A stretch of 64,000 nt of DNA from Amborella trichopoda. Its lineage: Eukaryota > Streptophyta > Magnoliopsida > Amborellales > Amborellaceae. Shown here piece after piece: positions 1 through 12,500 of the stretch. The number at the start of each line of letters is the position of its first letter. The stretch's first letter is position 1. A program made the position numbers and the translations under genes. Below the pieces are notes generated by a model. That model had not been told where the DNA came from. It ran no database searches and worked only from the letters and a program-made list of their open reading frames with translations. Location of the stretch: contig NW_006500351.1 in the NCBI RefSeq assembly GCF_000471905.2, positions 3,885,011 to 3,949,010 on the forward strand, read 5' to 3'.

Positions 1-859
1 CATCAGCGTAGATACCGGTCTTTTAGTGTACACCGATTTAAAAGTTTCGCACAAAAACATATACACCTTAATTTCATATACTTTTAAACAAAAGTACGGC
101 ACCTCTAACTCATAAATATCTCTTCAATACAATTTACAGCAAGATTGGGGGATCATAAACACCTCTTTATCATAATAACCATTTCCATTCATTTGGACAA
201 CATGAGATTGCATACATACAAGACAATTCAACAATTTTAAGACAAAATTCAGCAATGTACAATTCTCATTGAATTGCATCAAACACTTACATAATCTTTT
301 AGAACTCCAAATGGAATCTCATTATTACAAACACTTCAACAAATACGTGCATGGACTGCAAAAGCCATGGGAAGCCAAAAATCAAGAGCTTTGATTACCT
401 CCCGAGTCTTATTATACTAGAATTCCAAACCCCATAGCTCAATGATCTGGGCTCCATTGCTTCGGTTAATGGGAAGCGCAAGGAAGCTTTAAATGCCCAA
501 ATAACATCACGTACGGGACTGATTTTTCTGCAAATAAATTGATGTAGAAAAACTAGATGCATGATACCAAAATTAAACCAATTTGGTTCCAAAACAATGG
601 ATCATGGTAGGAGATCATGAGGGCATAGTAAGGGCTTGAAAATATCCCAAGATTTAAGTGGATTACAAGCGCATCCCCTTATGGACAAGAAGCATGAGCA
701 CCATTATGCAGATGCAGGGGTTCTTCTCTCAAGCACATGTGCATGCTCCTATCCAGTGGATCAACTAGAATGGCTGCTTCCCAAAACTAGTTGTCATATG
801 CACATGCTGTGAGTTGGCAAGTATGGAGAGTTTAGGCCCTCATCTTGGCCTAAGCCTAC

Positions 860-1190
860 CCACATATGGCCATAATCACATCATAAATCAATCATCATAA
901 ACCATAGCCTCATTGCATAAAACAAATGCCTGGCTAAAAAATGTCCACTAGGCTATAGCCGACCTCAACCAAGGGACAACTCCCATTGCTAAGACATGGC
1001 ATGAAGCCCATGCCCAGTGGATCTAAGGTTTTAAAGACTTAATGTGACACCAAATCCCAGGCCCCAAACCATAAAGCCTGGAAAGTCATCTGTGTCCCTT
1101 TTGGGCCTCATACTCCTATTGGAGTCAAAAACTATAAATCATCAATGGTGTCTATGCCTTTAAAGGCCACATAAACTCAACAGCAATATC
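860..1190 (-). repeat. Diverged copy of dispersed repeat R1
   Basis: Read on the minus strand, this copy begins near 1190 with a TGTTGAGTTTATGTGGCC block, followed by TTTAAAGGC and then ACTCCAATAGGAGTATG. The same ordered blocks occur at 3480, 10194 and 41137. The family looks like an LTR because its best-delimited copy starts with TGTTGGG inside a LINE. This copy is weak and its far end is not defined. Confidence 0.4.
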
Positions 1191-3479
1191 ATTTTTTATC
1201 TGAAGAAACGGTCTCGTGTAAAATCTATTTTTTTGAATTTCTTAATTGTTTTCATTTTTCTTTAATCGTTTGCTTCCTAAAATTTTTTTTGAATGTTTAC
1301 AGGTAAGAATAGAGCCTGGGACCTCATCCTGGAATATCGACGCACTACCGCCAGGCTCCAGCCCATTCTCTTGCTTTTTAAAATTTATGTAGTTGGAAGG
1401 CCTATTTGATGGAATAGGTTCAAACTAGAATCTTTTGGACCAATACAACCTCCAATCTTCTCTTGATTAGCCTTGGGTATAAACACAAACAAATTCAATC
1501 AAGGAGTTTCCAACACTATGGTTCATTTTGTACTACATTTTTGGGTACATTTCCTTAGACTAGAAGACACAACAACACATGCTTGCTGTAAAACAAAATA
1601 ATGACAAGAACATATCTTTCTGTAAATCCAGATTCTAAACTGTCTTATTAGCCTGAAAAATGAACCTCCTCTTAGTTGACAAAAACTAACAACGAACCAC
1701 AACAGGTACAAATCCATGTCAAAATTACAAGGCAAAAGACCCTATACAACTTTCAGGGAATTATTCCCAAACCCCAAGGCCAGCCACTTAAATGCCTATT
1801 TTTTAACTTGATGTCATCAGCTCAATTCTGGTATAAGAAGTTAACATAAAAGAAATCTACCAGAAAACACAAAAGAAGCTTTCCCTTTGCAATTCAATTA
1901 GAAGCTATACGTGGTTTTAAAACCTCTAGTTCAATGTTAGAGACGTATTGTGAAAAGAGAAAAAAACAGCAAAAAATCCTAGAGGTTAATGCTCTTTAGA
2001 GCTGCATAACTCAAAAGTTTTTACAAAGAATGGTGAGAAATGGATTTTCTCATCCACAAAACCCTAAAACTACATATTTTGCTGAGAAAAGAACGCATGA
2101 AGTTAGTTTAGGTTTGAATAAACTCAACTACCTTTATATTTTGTGACTTTTTTGGATCTAAAATGACGAAAAAGGAATATCCCTCTAACATAGTACTAAA
2201 GGACTAAACTCATTCAAGGTTATTTGGTCTTTTCATCTTTGCTGGTATCATAGGGGCAATTTAGGCATTTTGACTTATTATGGGGGTAGTTTAGTTCATA
2301 GTTAACAAGATCTTCTAAGGAGGGGATCGCTCCCACTCTGCAAGCATGATCCTGCACTCCAAACGCAGGATCTCGATTCTGGGCTTGTTCTTGATTTAGG
2401 GATCTCAATACGGGAAATCAAGCAATCAGATTCCACCAACTCGGAATCAAGTATGTTTCACTTTCGGAGCAAGTTACACCAACACATTTTCAGGTTCATA
2501 TACAATGAAGCGTGGATCTCTAATTTTTCTTGATCTATAAACTTTCTGAAGACCTGATTTCCTACATATTCTAGAGTTTAGAACTTTACCCACATTGTGA
2601 AACGTGACTTGTGACTAGTTTCAAAGAAAGGCAACAAGCGAGGGCAGGGAGAGAGAACAAAGAAGAAGGAAGGAGATAGAAAATATAGTTGAGTTGCAGT
2701 TCTACTTGAGGAATGAGGTTATGATCAATAGGCTTTGTTTCCTTGTGGGGCTAGTTCATTGGGTCCAATCCACCTCTTGAAGGACTTCTATCACTTGACC
2801 ATTGGTCACCCAAATTGAGCCACTAATAGGGTTGCCTTATACGTATGGAATAACTTATATGCTTGGAAATATGAGACCTCTCGTTTATATGTACTTGAAA
2901 TCCTAGTAAAATGTCATTCCTTTTTTTTTCCAAAAGGAAAGCTTATCTATCGCATTATTTCTTTTCTGCAAACAATCTATCGCAACATTCTTAAGTATAA
3001 TCATCAATCAATAGTAGAGGGGGAATCGTCCAATCCAATGATTGGTGCCCAAAATAAGGTCATGTGTGTACAACAGTAGACCAACGTAGGTAGTTGTGGC
3101 AATTTTTGTAAGGACCCATAGGAGTAATTTTTTGAAGTGAAACGTATTTAAATAATTTTTCAACAACATTCGCTCCCAAACAAGCATAGAATGGATAAGT
3201 GATCTTTGGGTGCCGAGCCTCAATCTTAAGCTTGATGGGTAGTGATCCCATTCAGTTTAGCATTCACTCATGGGCAGTTATGGAATGCACTCTCTTAGTG
3301 TAAGGGATCTCGATCACTTTACCTCAAGATGTATGGAACTCGTTCCCTCAACTACAGATCTTCGAGCCTCCCTCACTCCCTTATTCTTGCTTCCAATCCC
3401 AGAGCTCAACTTGCTCCCACTACCGGTAACAATGGCTTAGTTATGTCTCTTATTTTTTAGTTGAAGCTTTTAATCTTAT

Positions 3480-3770
3480 TGTTGGAATTATGGCCTTTCA
3501 AGGCTTTGTGTGCAATGCCAATACTATTCAGAGTCACAATGGGAGTGACCAAGAACATAGTGACAATCGGAATCTTTCGGTACTGGGATTCGGATAAGCC
3601 AAAATAATGCTGATTGAACGAGACGAAGTTCTTGGACCATACTGTGAACTGAAAGGGTTTAGGGCTTTCCTCTAGTCATGGTCAGTAGGACTGTGCTCGC
3701 CTCATTTCATGTGAGCCAAGGTTTTACTTCTTTAGTCTTTTCTTTCGATGTACTTTGTCTCAATTAAATT
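3480..3770 (+). repeat. Diverged copy of dispersed repeat R1
   Basis: The copy starts TGTTGGAATTATGGCCTTTC, then AAGGC, and carries CACAATGGGAGTGACC about 60 bases on. These match the order of blocks in the copies at 10194 and 41137. The end of homology cannot be fixed by eye. Confidence 0.4.
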
Positions 3771-4810
3771 ATAAAAGAGCAATGCTCAAGTTGTAAGGTC
3801 GTTATTGTATGTCAAAGACTATTGTAATTGCAATCTTCTAGTATGTATTAATTCTGGATTTTTCCAAGGTTCAGCCGAAGATTATGTATAGTCTTCTTAA
3901 ATATTTTTATTCTGTATATAGTGTGATTCCCCTGGTACTACTTCACTTATGGTATTTGCACTTCATACATTAGTTACATTGGTCAACAAGTCCCATTGAA
4001 TCTTGACTGCATGTCTTTAGGAATATACCGCATTTAAGAAGGTGGTTGTTAGTTGTCTAGTAAATTCAAATGTTGTCAAAAGAAGCTATGACTTTAATCT
4101 CTATAAATGAAGAATGAAAATTCTGGAGGGGCAGACTATGGAGACCGAAAAATTATCTGCATGCTGGGATTACTTTCCCCGAGCCCTAGTTAGGGTCTGT
4201 GAAATCTCATGTTTTTTTTCATTGCAACTTCTGTTTGCATCAACTTCAGTTCTCATGATGTAAGGAATTTTATTTTCTGGGACAGAGTCTGAATGCCTTA
4301 GCAAACATATGCAGGCCAAAGCATGAAATGCATTTCAATACACCTCAGCCATAATTCCGGTGTACTTTTCTTAGAATCAAAATATGCAGGATAAGCTGAT
4401 ATTTTTCTTTGAAACATTCGCAAGAAGCTGCAAAAGAGCGGTACACATTAAAGCAATCTTCACGCCTAACCATCTAAGAAAGATGGTTTTCTCTGGAATT
4501 TCGTTAGCATATATAAATGTCATTAAGGTTGATTGCTACTTCATAAGGTTCACCATCAAAATCATCAAATGTCCAAATATTCCACAATTCATAGATTGTT
4601 GAACTGTCTTAATTGGCAAACAGCTACTTTTTGAACTTACATAATCAACTTGACAATGCATGAATGGTACTGTACAAAGCTTGTAAATTGGGTTTCATGT
4701 TTTCCATAGAAGGGCATAGCCATCACATGCATAGAATTTAGGAGAATCCCGATAATTCGGGGACGATCATTTTACTGTAACATTGATTTCACTATACCAT
4801 AACTGCATAA

Positions 4811-5320
4811 GTGTTAGAAGGCTTCTATTCTAGTTACTGAAGATTGATACAGGAATATGTCCTTTAATTCTGCCAACACATCCTTGCCCCCAAAAACAGA
4901 TTGTAGGTCCAAATTTAAAGTGCAGGACAATCGACAAAATGATCAACTGAAAGAGATTGTTGAACACTTCATCCACATACTAGCAATATTCCAATTTCAT
5001 ATCCTAACCCATTATAATCGAGAAGATATAAAAAACAGTGTTAAAGTCAGAGCATGACATAGTATTGAGTGTTAGTAAGCTTCTTATTCTAATTACTGAA
5101 GATTGCTGTGTGATAATATCCTTTAGTTCTGCCAGCATATCCTCACCCCGCGAGATAGATTGTATGGTCAAATTTCAAGTGAGAATTGACAAACGATCAA
5201 ACAAAAGGTTGCTAAACTCTTCATCCACTTATTAGTGACAGTTTCATATCGTAAATAATCATAATCCAGGAGATACGAAAAACAGTGTCAACTATGAGTA
5301 AAACTCTATCTACAATAAAT
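4811..5320. repeat. Tandem duplication, period about 258 bp, two diverged copies
   Basis: The copies start at 4811 and 5069. Shared landmarks in order are GTGTTAG, TTACTGAAGATTG, a TCCTTTA(A/G)TTCTGCCA block, an AAATTT(A/C)AAGTG block, ACTTCATCCAC or TCTTCATCCAC, and AAAAACAGTGT. On the minus strand both copies keep one frame open over about 28 codons, with the shared pattern L-A-E-L-K-D-I followed by Q-S-S-V and R. This may be a relic of coding sequence. It lies just downstream of exon 11 of the DUF707 gene but does not resemble that family. Confidence 0.65.
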
Positions 5321-5501
5321 ACAAATAAGCATGGATATAGAAATTCACCGTATTAAAGAAATCACTCTCTGGTTCCAATTCAGGAAGGACTCTCAACTTC
5401 TAGAAAACAGTCATTCGGAGCATGTAAAAGCAATTATCAAGCACTTGAAATTTTATGATATAAACATACATAAAGATCCAGCTAATTACAAGGTCACTTA
5501 C

Positions 5502-6521
5502 CTCCACACATTTCTGCAGAGCAAGATCTAAACCCCAACCATGTATCAAATCATTCTGCAGCATCAAAGCTATCAAAGTCAACACTAAAGTAAACCTTCA
5601 ACATGCAATAAGATCACCATATTTAAGGACACTAATGTACCATACAATGCAACTGCCATTCACAGACCTGAATCATGTGCCAAACACAACGCCATGACCT
5701 TCTAGAGAAAACTGGAGCCATGATTTCAACAAACCTACAGTATTCTGACACGCTGTGAGAGTCAATTGAATAAATTTATGACAATTACTGGGTAAATAAA
5801 CAACATGCTATCAAAAACATCTGATATCAGAATAACACTGTTATATGTTTTATTTTCTTTTTTTTTTCCTTTTAACTGCATATGCATCCAAGCATATCCT
5901 TTCATAGAAATCATCAAGTGCCAAATGCTACAAAAGTAATCTTTACCCTGCACATGGAGGCAGATGTCGATCATGGCACCAACCAGGCCGTTCCTCTGTT
6001 TCCCTGCATGACAAGGCCATTGAGTATCTGCATCACTACTGCGGTTTTAAATTTGTATCAAGAAAATATTGCAATTCATACATGTGAACTTCCACATCTA
6101 CCCTCCTCCTAGTCATAAACCATGTCAAAGCATCATTTTCTGCCAACCCTGGTTGTGAAATCTCCAAATTATGCTTTCTCACAAGCTTAAGATATCTGTT
6201 TCATGTGGTCACAAAATATAGCTTATTAAACAAATCTTCATGTAATACGTTAGAAATCTACAATGAGAACCCAAGCATGCACTATGTACAAGGACCCGCA
6301 AAAGTCATTGAGAAATAATAGAGCCGATGCATAAAGTTGAGAAAACAAACACTAGTATGAGCAGTCCCATGAGCTGGTGGCTACTCCTTAAGTATGAAGT
6401 CCAAACAGAGAGCACTTACTCTTCTGCATTAAAATTTTCAACTCCTAAGTCTTCGTCCCAGATAAATATGTATTCGAATGGGGCAACAATGTCAGGATGA
6501 AGAAACCGTTTCGCATACCAC
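5502..6521 (-). CDS. DUF707 gene, exons 7-11
   Basis: Five exons at 6521-6420, 6195-6082, 6003-5947, 5734-5668 and 5555-5502, with introns of 224, 78, 212 and 112 bases. Exon 7 opens with the second Trp of K-W-W-Y-A-K-R and carries I-F-I-W-D-E-D-L-G, an acidic motif reminiscent of DxD sites in glycosyltransferases. Exon 8 has L-E-I-S-Q-P-G-L and T-R-R-R. Exon 9 has T-E-E-R-P-G-W-C and H-L-P-P-C. Exon 10 has F-V-E-I-M-A-P-V-F-S-R and W-H-M-I-Q. Exon 11 has N-D-L-I-H-G-W-G-L-D and K-C-V-E, then GTAAGT. Homologues usually have Lys where the exon 8/9 junction codon gives Met. After exon 11 the family normally continues about 60-70 residues; no such exon is visible to the left. Confidence 0.92.
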
Positions 6522-9500
6522 CTGAACAAGCCCATCAATATGTTCAGAAGTTTATGAAGTTTCAAAGCAAACTCCAATACAAGAAAAAGAGAGTATAAGA
6601 AGTTTCAACAGAAGGAGAAATAGCAAGCACTTTGAGAAAAATTCATAGAAAAAAAATACTGCAAGTCCAGTAACTGTTACTATGTGCTATAACTTATTAC
6701 AACTAGGAAACCAATAAAGAAAAGTGGGAATTACATGGCATTCATATCGAGAGAAAAAAAAAAATGATATGCAACTCCAAAGGTGCTGATAAAACTTCTT
6801 ATCTAACAAATAACATCCTTACTACCACATGAAAAGTCCATTGCATATATTACTCTCCAGTCTAGAAACCCATTTGATAAACATACCGATACAAATAATT
6901 CCACATGAACCATTCAACTTTCAGCACAAACAGTTGTAGATTTAGGAAGCAGGAAGCAGGAAGCTTCGAATTGATTAGCTGTACTTAATCAACACTAGAG
7001 ATATTTCGAAAACAAATTAGTACACGGAACATACTTATTTTCCCTGAAATTTGGTTGCAGTGATATGAACACATAAAAAGAAAGCATAAACGAAGGCTAC
7101 TCAAAATGAGAGCTATACCTAAATCATGAGGAGGCATCCAAAAGTAGCATCGACAAAGCAAAATTCCAGCAAAATACGTACGACATAAAATGCCATAAGT
7201 TTCTTTTTAAAAAAAAATAGAGTTTATTTTTGAATTTTGGAACAAGTTTATTTTTGTAGAAGTAGATTTCAATGACTAAAATGATGGTCTAAATTCCCTG
7301 TTGATGTTTGGATGAGAATTATGAAATAGCCATGACAGTTTAAATTTTTTGTAAATCAGATATAAAACTCTCAAGAGGCAGCCTAGTAATGTAGTACCTA
7401 TAAATATAAGCAACACATGGAAGGTGAATCTATACTTTGCTCTGGCATGGTGATAAATGGGACAACAATGAAGGCCATAAGTAATCTTGCCTGGATGACA
7501 TGATAGTCTACATCTTGGGTTTCATCTGGTCATGATGATTAGGTTAATGACTAACAGCTATTTGGGTAAAACCAACCTTCTTATAATTAATCCATCATCT
7601 AGTATGAGTGTTCATGATACAACTGAAGACAATTGTCCTGCCCATGCTTGCAGAGGGTACTCGGGCAGGGCAGGGGGCGGGGGCGGGGGCGGGGCGGGGG
7701 CGGGGGCGGGGGTCGGGGGCGGGGGCGGGGACGGGGGCGGGGACGGGGCGGGGACGGGGGCGGGGACGGGNNNNNNNNNNNNNNNNNNNNNNNNNNNNNN
7801 NNNNNNNNNNNNNNNNNNNNNNNNNNNNNNNNNNNNNNNNNNNNNNNNNNNNNNNNNNNNNNNNNNNNNNNNNNNNNNNNNNNNNNNNNNNNNNNNNNNN
7901 NNNNNNNNNNNNNNNNNNNNNCGTAGCGAGCGAGCTGCGAGCGAGGNGAGCGGAGCGAGGCGGGAGGGCGGGGCGGGGGCAGGGACGGAAGCGGTCATGG
8001 GTGCAAGAGTGACTGATAAAGACATGCAAGAAGCTCTCTAGGTAAGGAGTGCATTCCACATAATTATTTTAATTAACAACTAAACAAAATTTAAAAATAA
8101 ATAATTTTATTAAAAAAACAGATAATCTGAGAACCCTCAAAATGGAATAAAAATATGTGCATACAAAAAAAAGGGCAATAAAAAGTAATTGTTTATTCAT
8201 TATATTTTATGTGCCTAATAATATTATTATTATATTCTTTTGACGTGTAGTATATGTAACAATAATCCTAAATTACATTAAAAACCTATCCGTATGAGGC
8301 ACATCAAGATAACTGATATATATGCAAGGGAGCTGATTTTTTATTGATAAATATCTGCTTCATTTGCAACATCCAAAAGCATATCAAACTGCTTTAGCTG
8401 CAATTTTACATTTTCTAAAAGACCAAAACCTTAGAGATAGAGGATGATCGCAACTAAGATCCAAATGAATCATTCACTTGGCCACTTGTTGACCCTTCGA
8501 GTGGCTAGGAGCAACCCTAGAAAATGGGGCTCAAGATCCCAAAAAGGGGAATCAAGATCCCATTGAGATCGCTATCTAAGAGCATTGGAGCAAGATCCCA
8601 GGGCAGGAACGACAACTAGTTTAGGGGATCCCAGTAACTATGGTCCTGCCACTAAATATTGAATGGTACACGGGTTTATAACATCGCAAAAGGATGAAAA
8701 CACCATAGTTCAAAATGGGTGTGCCATGCCTGTGCCATGCCTGTGCTGAATACTTTGAACAACCAAAGTAAAATCACAAAATATTGATGTTGCAGCCTAC
8801 AGCAGTATTTACGCATCACAAATAAGCAATATGAGGTAAAAAGATATGAGAAAAGAGAAGCATAAGTCCATCAGATGACTTATGTTTTATAGTGTTTTGA
8901 GTGACATAAGATCATGTGGACATAAAACTCTTACACTTTTTCCTCCCACAGGGCCAATGAGGTATTATAATCAATGTACCAGATCATAGGCAATAATGTT
9001 TGATATATGCAATGATATACACTTGTAAATCTATTTTGCAAGTGGCCCTGTAAGCATGTTGGCTGAATGATAGTCAGATGCTATCCAAATTTTATCAAAT
9101 GCCACCTCCCAGTAACAAAATGTGAATATCTCATAATGTGAATGGTTCTCTAATGGATTATTAAATTAGATGGTACAGAATTCCATTTATGTTTAGTACA
9201 TATTTATAAGAAGATCCAATTTATAGACCAATCACAGTCACTAGCCTCCTTAGCCACATCGGTTTGAAGAAGAATTATTAATTGACCTTTACTTCTACAC
9301 TACACTTGGCTATACAAGTTGCTTTTACACAATGTATATCCGGTGCTCAGTAGCAGACTGCAATCCATTTGAAAGTCAAAACCACGGGCACGCCTATGAT
9401 TCCAATTCTCATCAGGAATCGGAATCGCAGAATTGCGTGTACTAGATGATTGCTAATCTTGCAATTGTCGTCAATACGATGAAAAACATCGGAGACGTGA

Positions 9501-12500
9501 TTCCCAACAATCAGAATCACGATCCAATAAAATAGGAATTATGATTCCTATTTGTAGGAATCGGCATTCCTTTATGTTGGAATCATGTTTCTTACCCATC
9601 AGGAATCGCACATAACCCACAGTGTTCAATAGGTTCCGGAAGTGTGATCTGACGAAATAGGAATCATGATTCCAACATTATTAGAATTGTTGTCCCCATC
9701 GATTTGGATTCGAAATCCCACAATTCAAGAATCGCGCACGAATCCACTCTGGCATATGAGAGAAGTACTTTGCGAGAAAAGATTTAAATTTTTACAGTTT
9801 TTTACAAGCTTGAAACCTGGAGTCCATATTTTTAGTACAATTACCGAGGGCAATCATATTATGCGGATCAACATCTTTGTTAGCACTCCCACCTATTTGG
9901 GCTGCCACCCAAACGTCTTACCTTGAGATGGGTCTTCCACCCATAACATGATTTATAGATTGATAAATCTGTTGAGTAACTTGGCAAAGATTATTCTCCA
10001 TGGATTCATCTCAAAATTTTATTAAGGCTTTTTGGCTCTCACAACGTCACAGTCACGAAACCCAAACCATGGGTATTTAACCTTGTACAAAAATATAATA
10101 TAATATCAAAGGGTTCCTGGAACTTCTCCAGTAACATAAAATGGTCTCCTAGAGCTCCTTTAGTACCATACAATTTGTGGATATGTTTCATTTTGTTGGG
10201 TATTTGTGGCCATTAAAGGCCTTATGAGACCATGTAATCAATATTTTAATATAGTGGAACAAAAACTCAATGGGAGTATGGTCAAATAGAACCGAGATTG
10301 GCAAATGAAGTTTTTCGGAGACTCAGACTAAGATTAACGAGCTATGCTAGTCGAGTTACAAAAACGTTAATACCTAGGCATAGAGAACAACGATGAGGGT
10401 TAGCAGACTTATCCCTTGATGTGGTCAGAGTTGCTCAAGGTAGAGAGCTAAGGGACTGTGTCACCCTTGTGTGTGATGGTAGGCCTGTAGAGACGTAGGC
10501 TAAAGCCTCAACTTGAACTATCACACGGCATGTACATATGATAGTTGTGTCGGTAAAAAAATCACTGTTGAGGGTGATATGTGCACATGTGCGAGATATT
10601 ATTGCATATACACTATAGAGTTGTGGTTGCTCTAGGTTTGTATGACCTTGGACTTGTCCCTAAGGAGAACTTGTAATCCACAGACTGGGAATATGTCCCC
10701 TCACCTATTAACAGACATTGGTAGCCCAATCATGAACCCTTGTGATGGTCAACAACTCAACTGTTGAGTCCATTTGAGAAAGTGAGTGTTGATTATAGTC
10801 CATGGTAGAAGATGGAGTGCTTCAGTAGATTAATAATTCCTTAACATAGTTGGATCTAAATCCCATCAAAATATTTAGAATTGAGAAAACTCATCCACTT
10901 GATGATTCAAATTACAAGGTGAACTTTTCACCTCTGTGAATAATTTTTATTCACCTACAACATGATATTACATGGCTATGAAATAACAAGACAAGAAGTA
11001 ATAATAAAATCCAGTTTTGATTGATTTTTCACAAAACTTGGACTTGATTAAAATTATTCTCAATCTTTTCCTCCAATTTGAAAAATATTACAACGTTAGG
11101 TTCAATATAGGATTTTTGCATGAGAACAAGGATTCCAACACAATGGGGGGTGCACGATACGAATAACCCCCACACCATAGAACCAAAAAGGAAAAATGTA
11201 TTTAAAAAAAACAAAAATCTCTCAAAAATCATTATTCTCCTAGGGCATTTTCAGCCATTTGGTGAATAACGGAGGCCCAAGGCAGGCACCTCAAGAGGTG
11301 GATTTTTTTCTCCCCTACCTAGAGGTGCTAAAGAAAATTTGAACAACCAAAGAAAGACACATAATAGAACTCTCACAATTTACTTGAAAAATAAAAGGAA
11401 AGATAACAAGCCTAACTTTAATAGCTCTGCGCATTCACTTTATTTCTGAAGAACTAGAGTACTCAACCAATAATCAACTCTGATGAGAAACCCATACAAG
11501 CCTCAATTACAAACTATTTGGGTGCCCTAATCCTAATTCTAATGTAATTAGAACTTTGAATCAAAATTTAATCCAAACTTCACTCTATTATCCTTTTAAA
11601 AAATAAAATAAGACAAACTCGTTCTAAAAAGAACCCCGAAACAACACCTCAACTTTGTGTAGGCAGAATTTTTTACTCTAATTTCAAAATCCTTGTATTG
11701 GTTCAATTTTGAAAATGGAATTGTACGAACTATGATCCCAAAATCAGCACCCCATTATTGTGGTAAAAAAAATGCCTATGAAGCTCTAAATGTTGACCTT
11801 GAAGCCCTCAAGTCTGATCATCCATGAACTTCTTTAAAGCTCCTGCATCAATATTCGTCAGCTCCTTTGGGATCCACAAATTCTCTAACTCAAGTTGGCC
11901 TTTCCAGTTGCCCAAAATACTAATTGCAGGAACCACAATGGGTAGTAATCGTCTGGACGTCAATAACTTTATAGATCATATAGCCAACATGCTTAGGCAT
12001 TTGTACTATCCACTTGGCAACTTCTACATCAAAAGACTCTCTATGATACTCATATAGATCCAAATTACCAAATTTAGGAGAAATCTCCGTAAGCTCAATC
12101 TTGTATACACTACTGTCAGTCTTCTGAAGCGCATAACAAGGGCTAATCTTCTAGTATTTGAGCTTATGATATGTGTGGTTAAGTGTCTCGATCTCGCCTA
12201 CCCGGATCTAGGTGATCGTGTCTCGAGTTTGGACGACCCGGGACTTGAGACCGCTCTCTCGAGAACCTCATTCACAGAACAAGGGCAGGTGTCCAACTGG
12301 TGAGAGAGGAATTGAATGTGAGGTGGGGAACAACCTCACCTGGGTTCGTGACTTACTCAGGCTGACTCGTGTGGGCGCCCTCTTAGATCACGACGGAAAG
12401 CCCCCCAACTGTTTCAGCTGTTTCGGAATCGCCTCCTTTGACCTGCAGTCTTCATTTTTTCTGCACAACACTATCATGGTTAACTTGCAAGACAAGTGGG

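Larger units (their letters stand above)
1..4810. other. Unassigned AT-rich sequence with two repeat fragments
   Basis: No convincing exon, RNA gene or mobile-element coding region is visible. I searched the minus strand for the missing last exon of the DUF707 gene (the V-V-D-x-Q-W-x-V-H-Q block and the G-K-A-P-W block of the family) and did not find it. The only structure I can name is two diverged copies of the dispersed repeat R1, listed separately. If the gene's last exon lies left of the window, this stretch is intronic. Confidence 0.4.

Noticed and set aside
7532..8059. Overlapping Gly/Ala/Arg- and Pro-rich open frames around the assembly gap
   Set aside because: They exist on several frames of both strands because of the GC-rich hexamer repeat, and run through undetermined bases.
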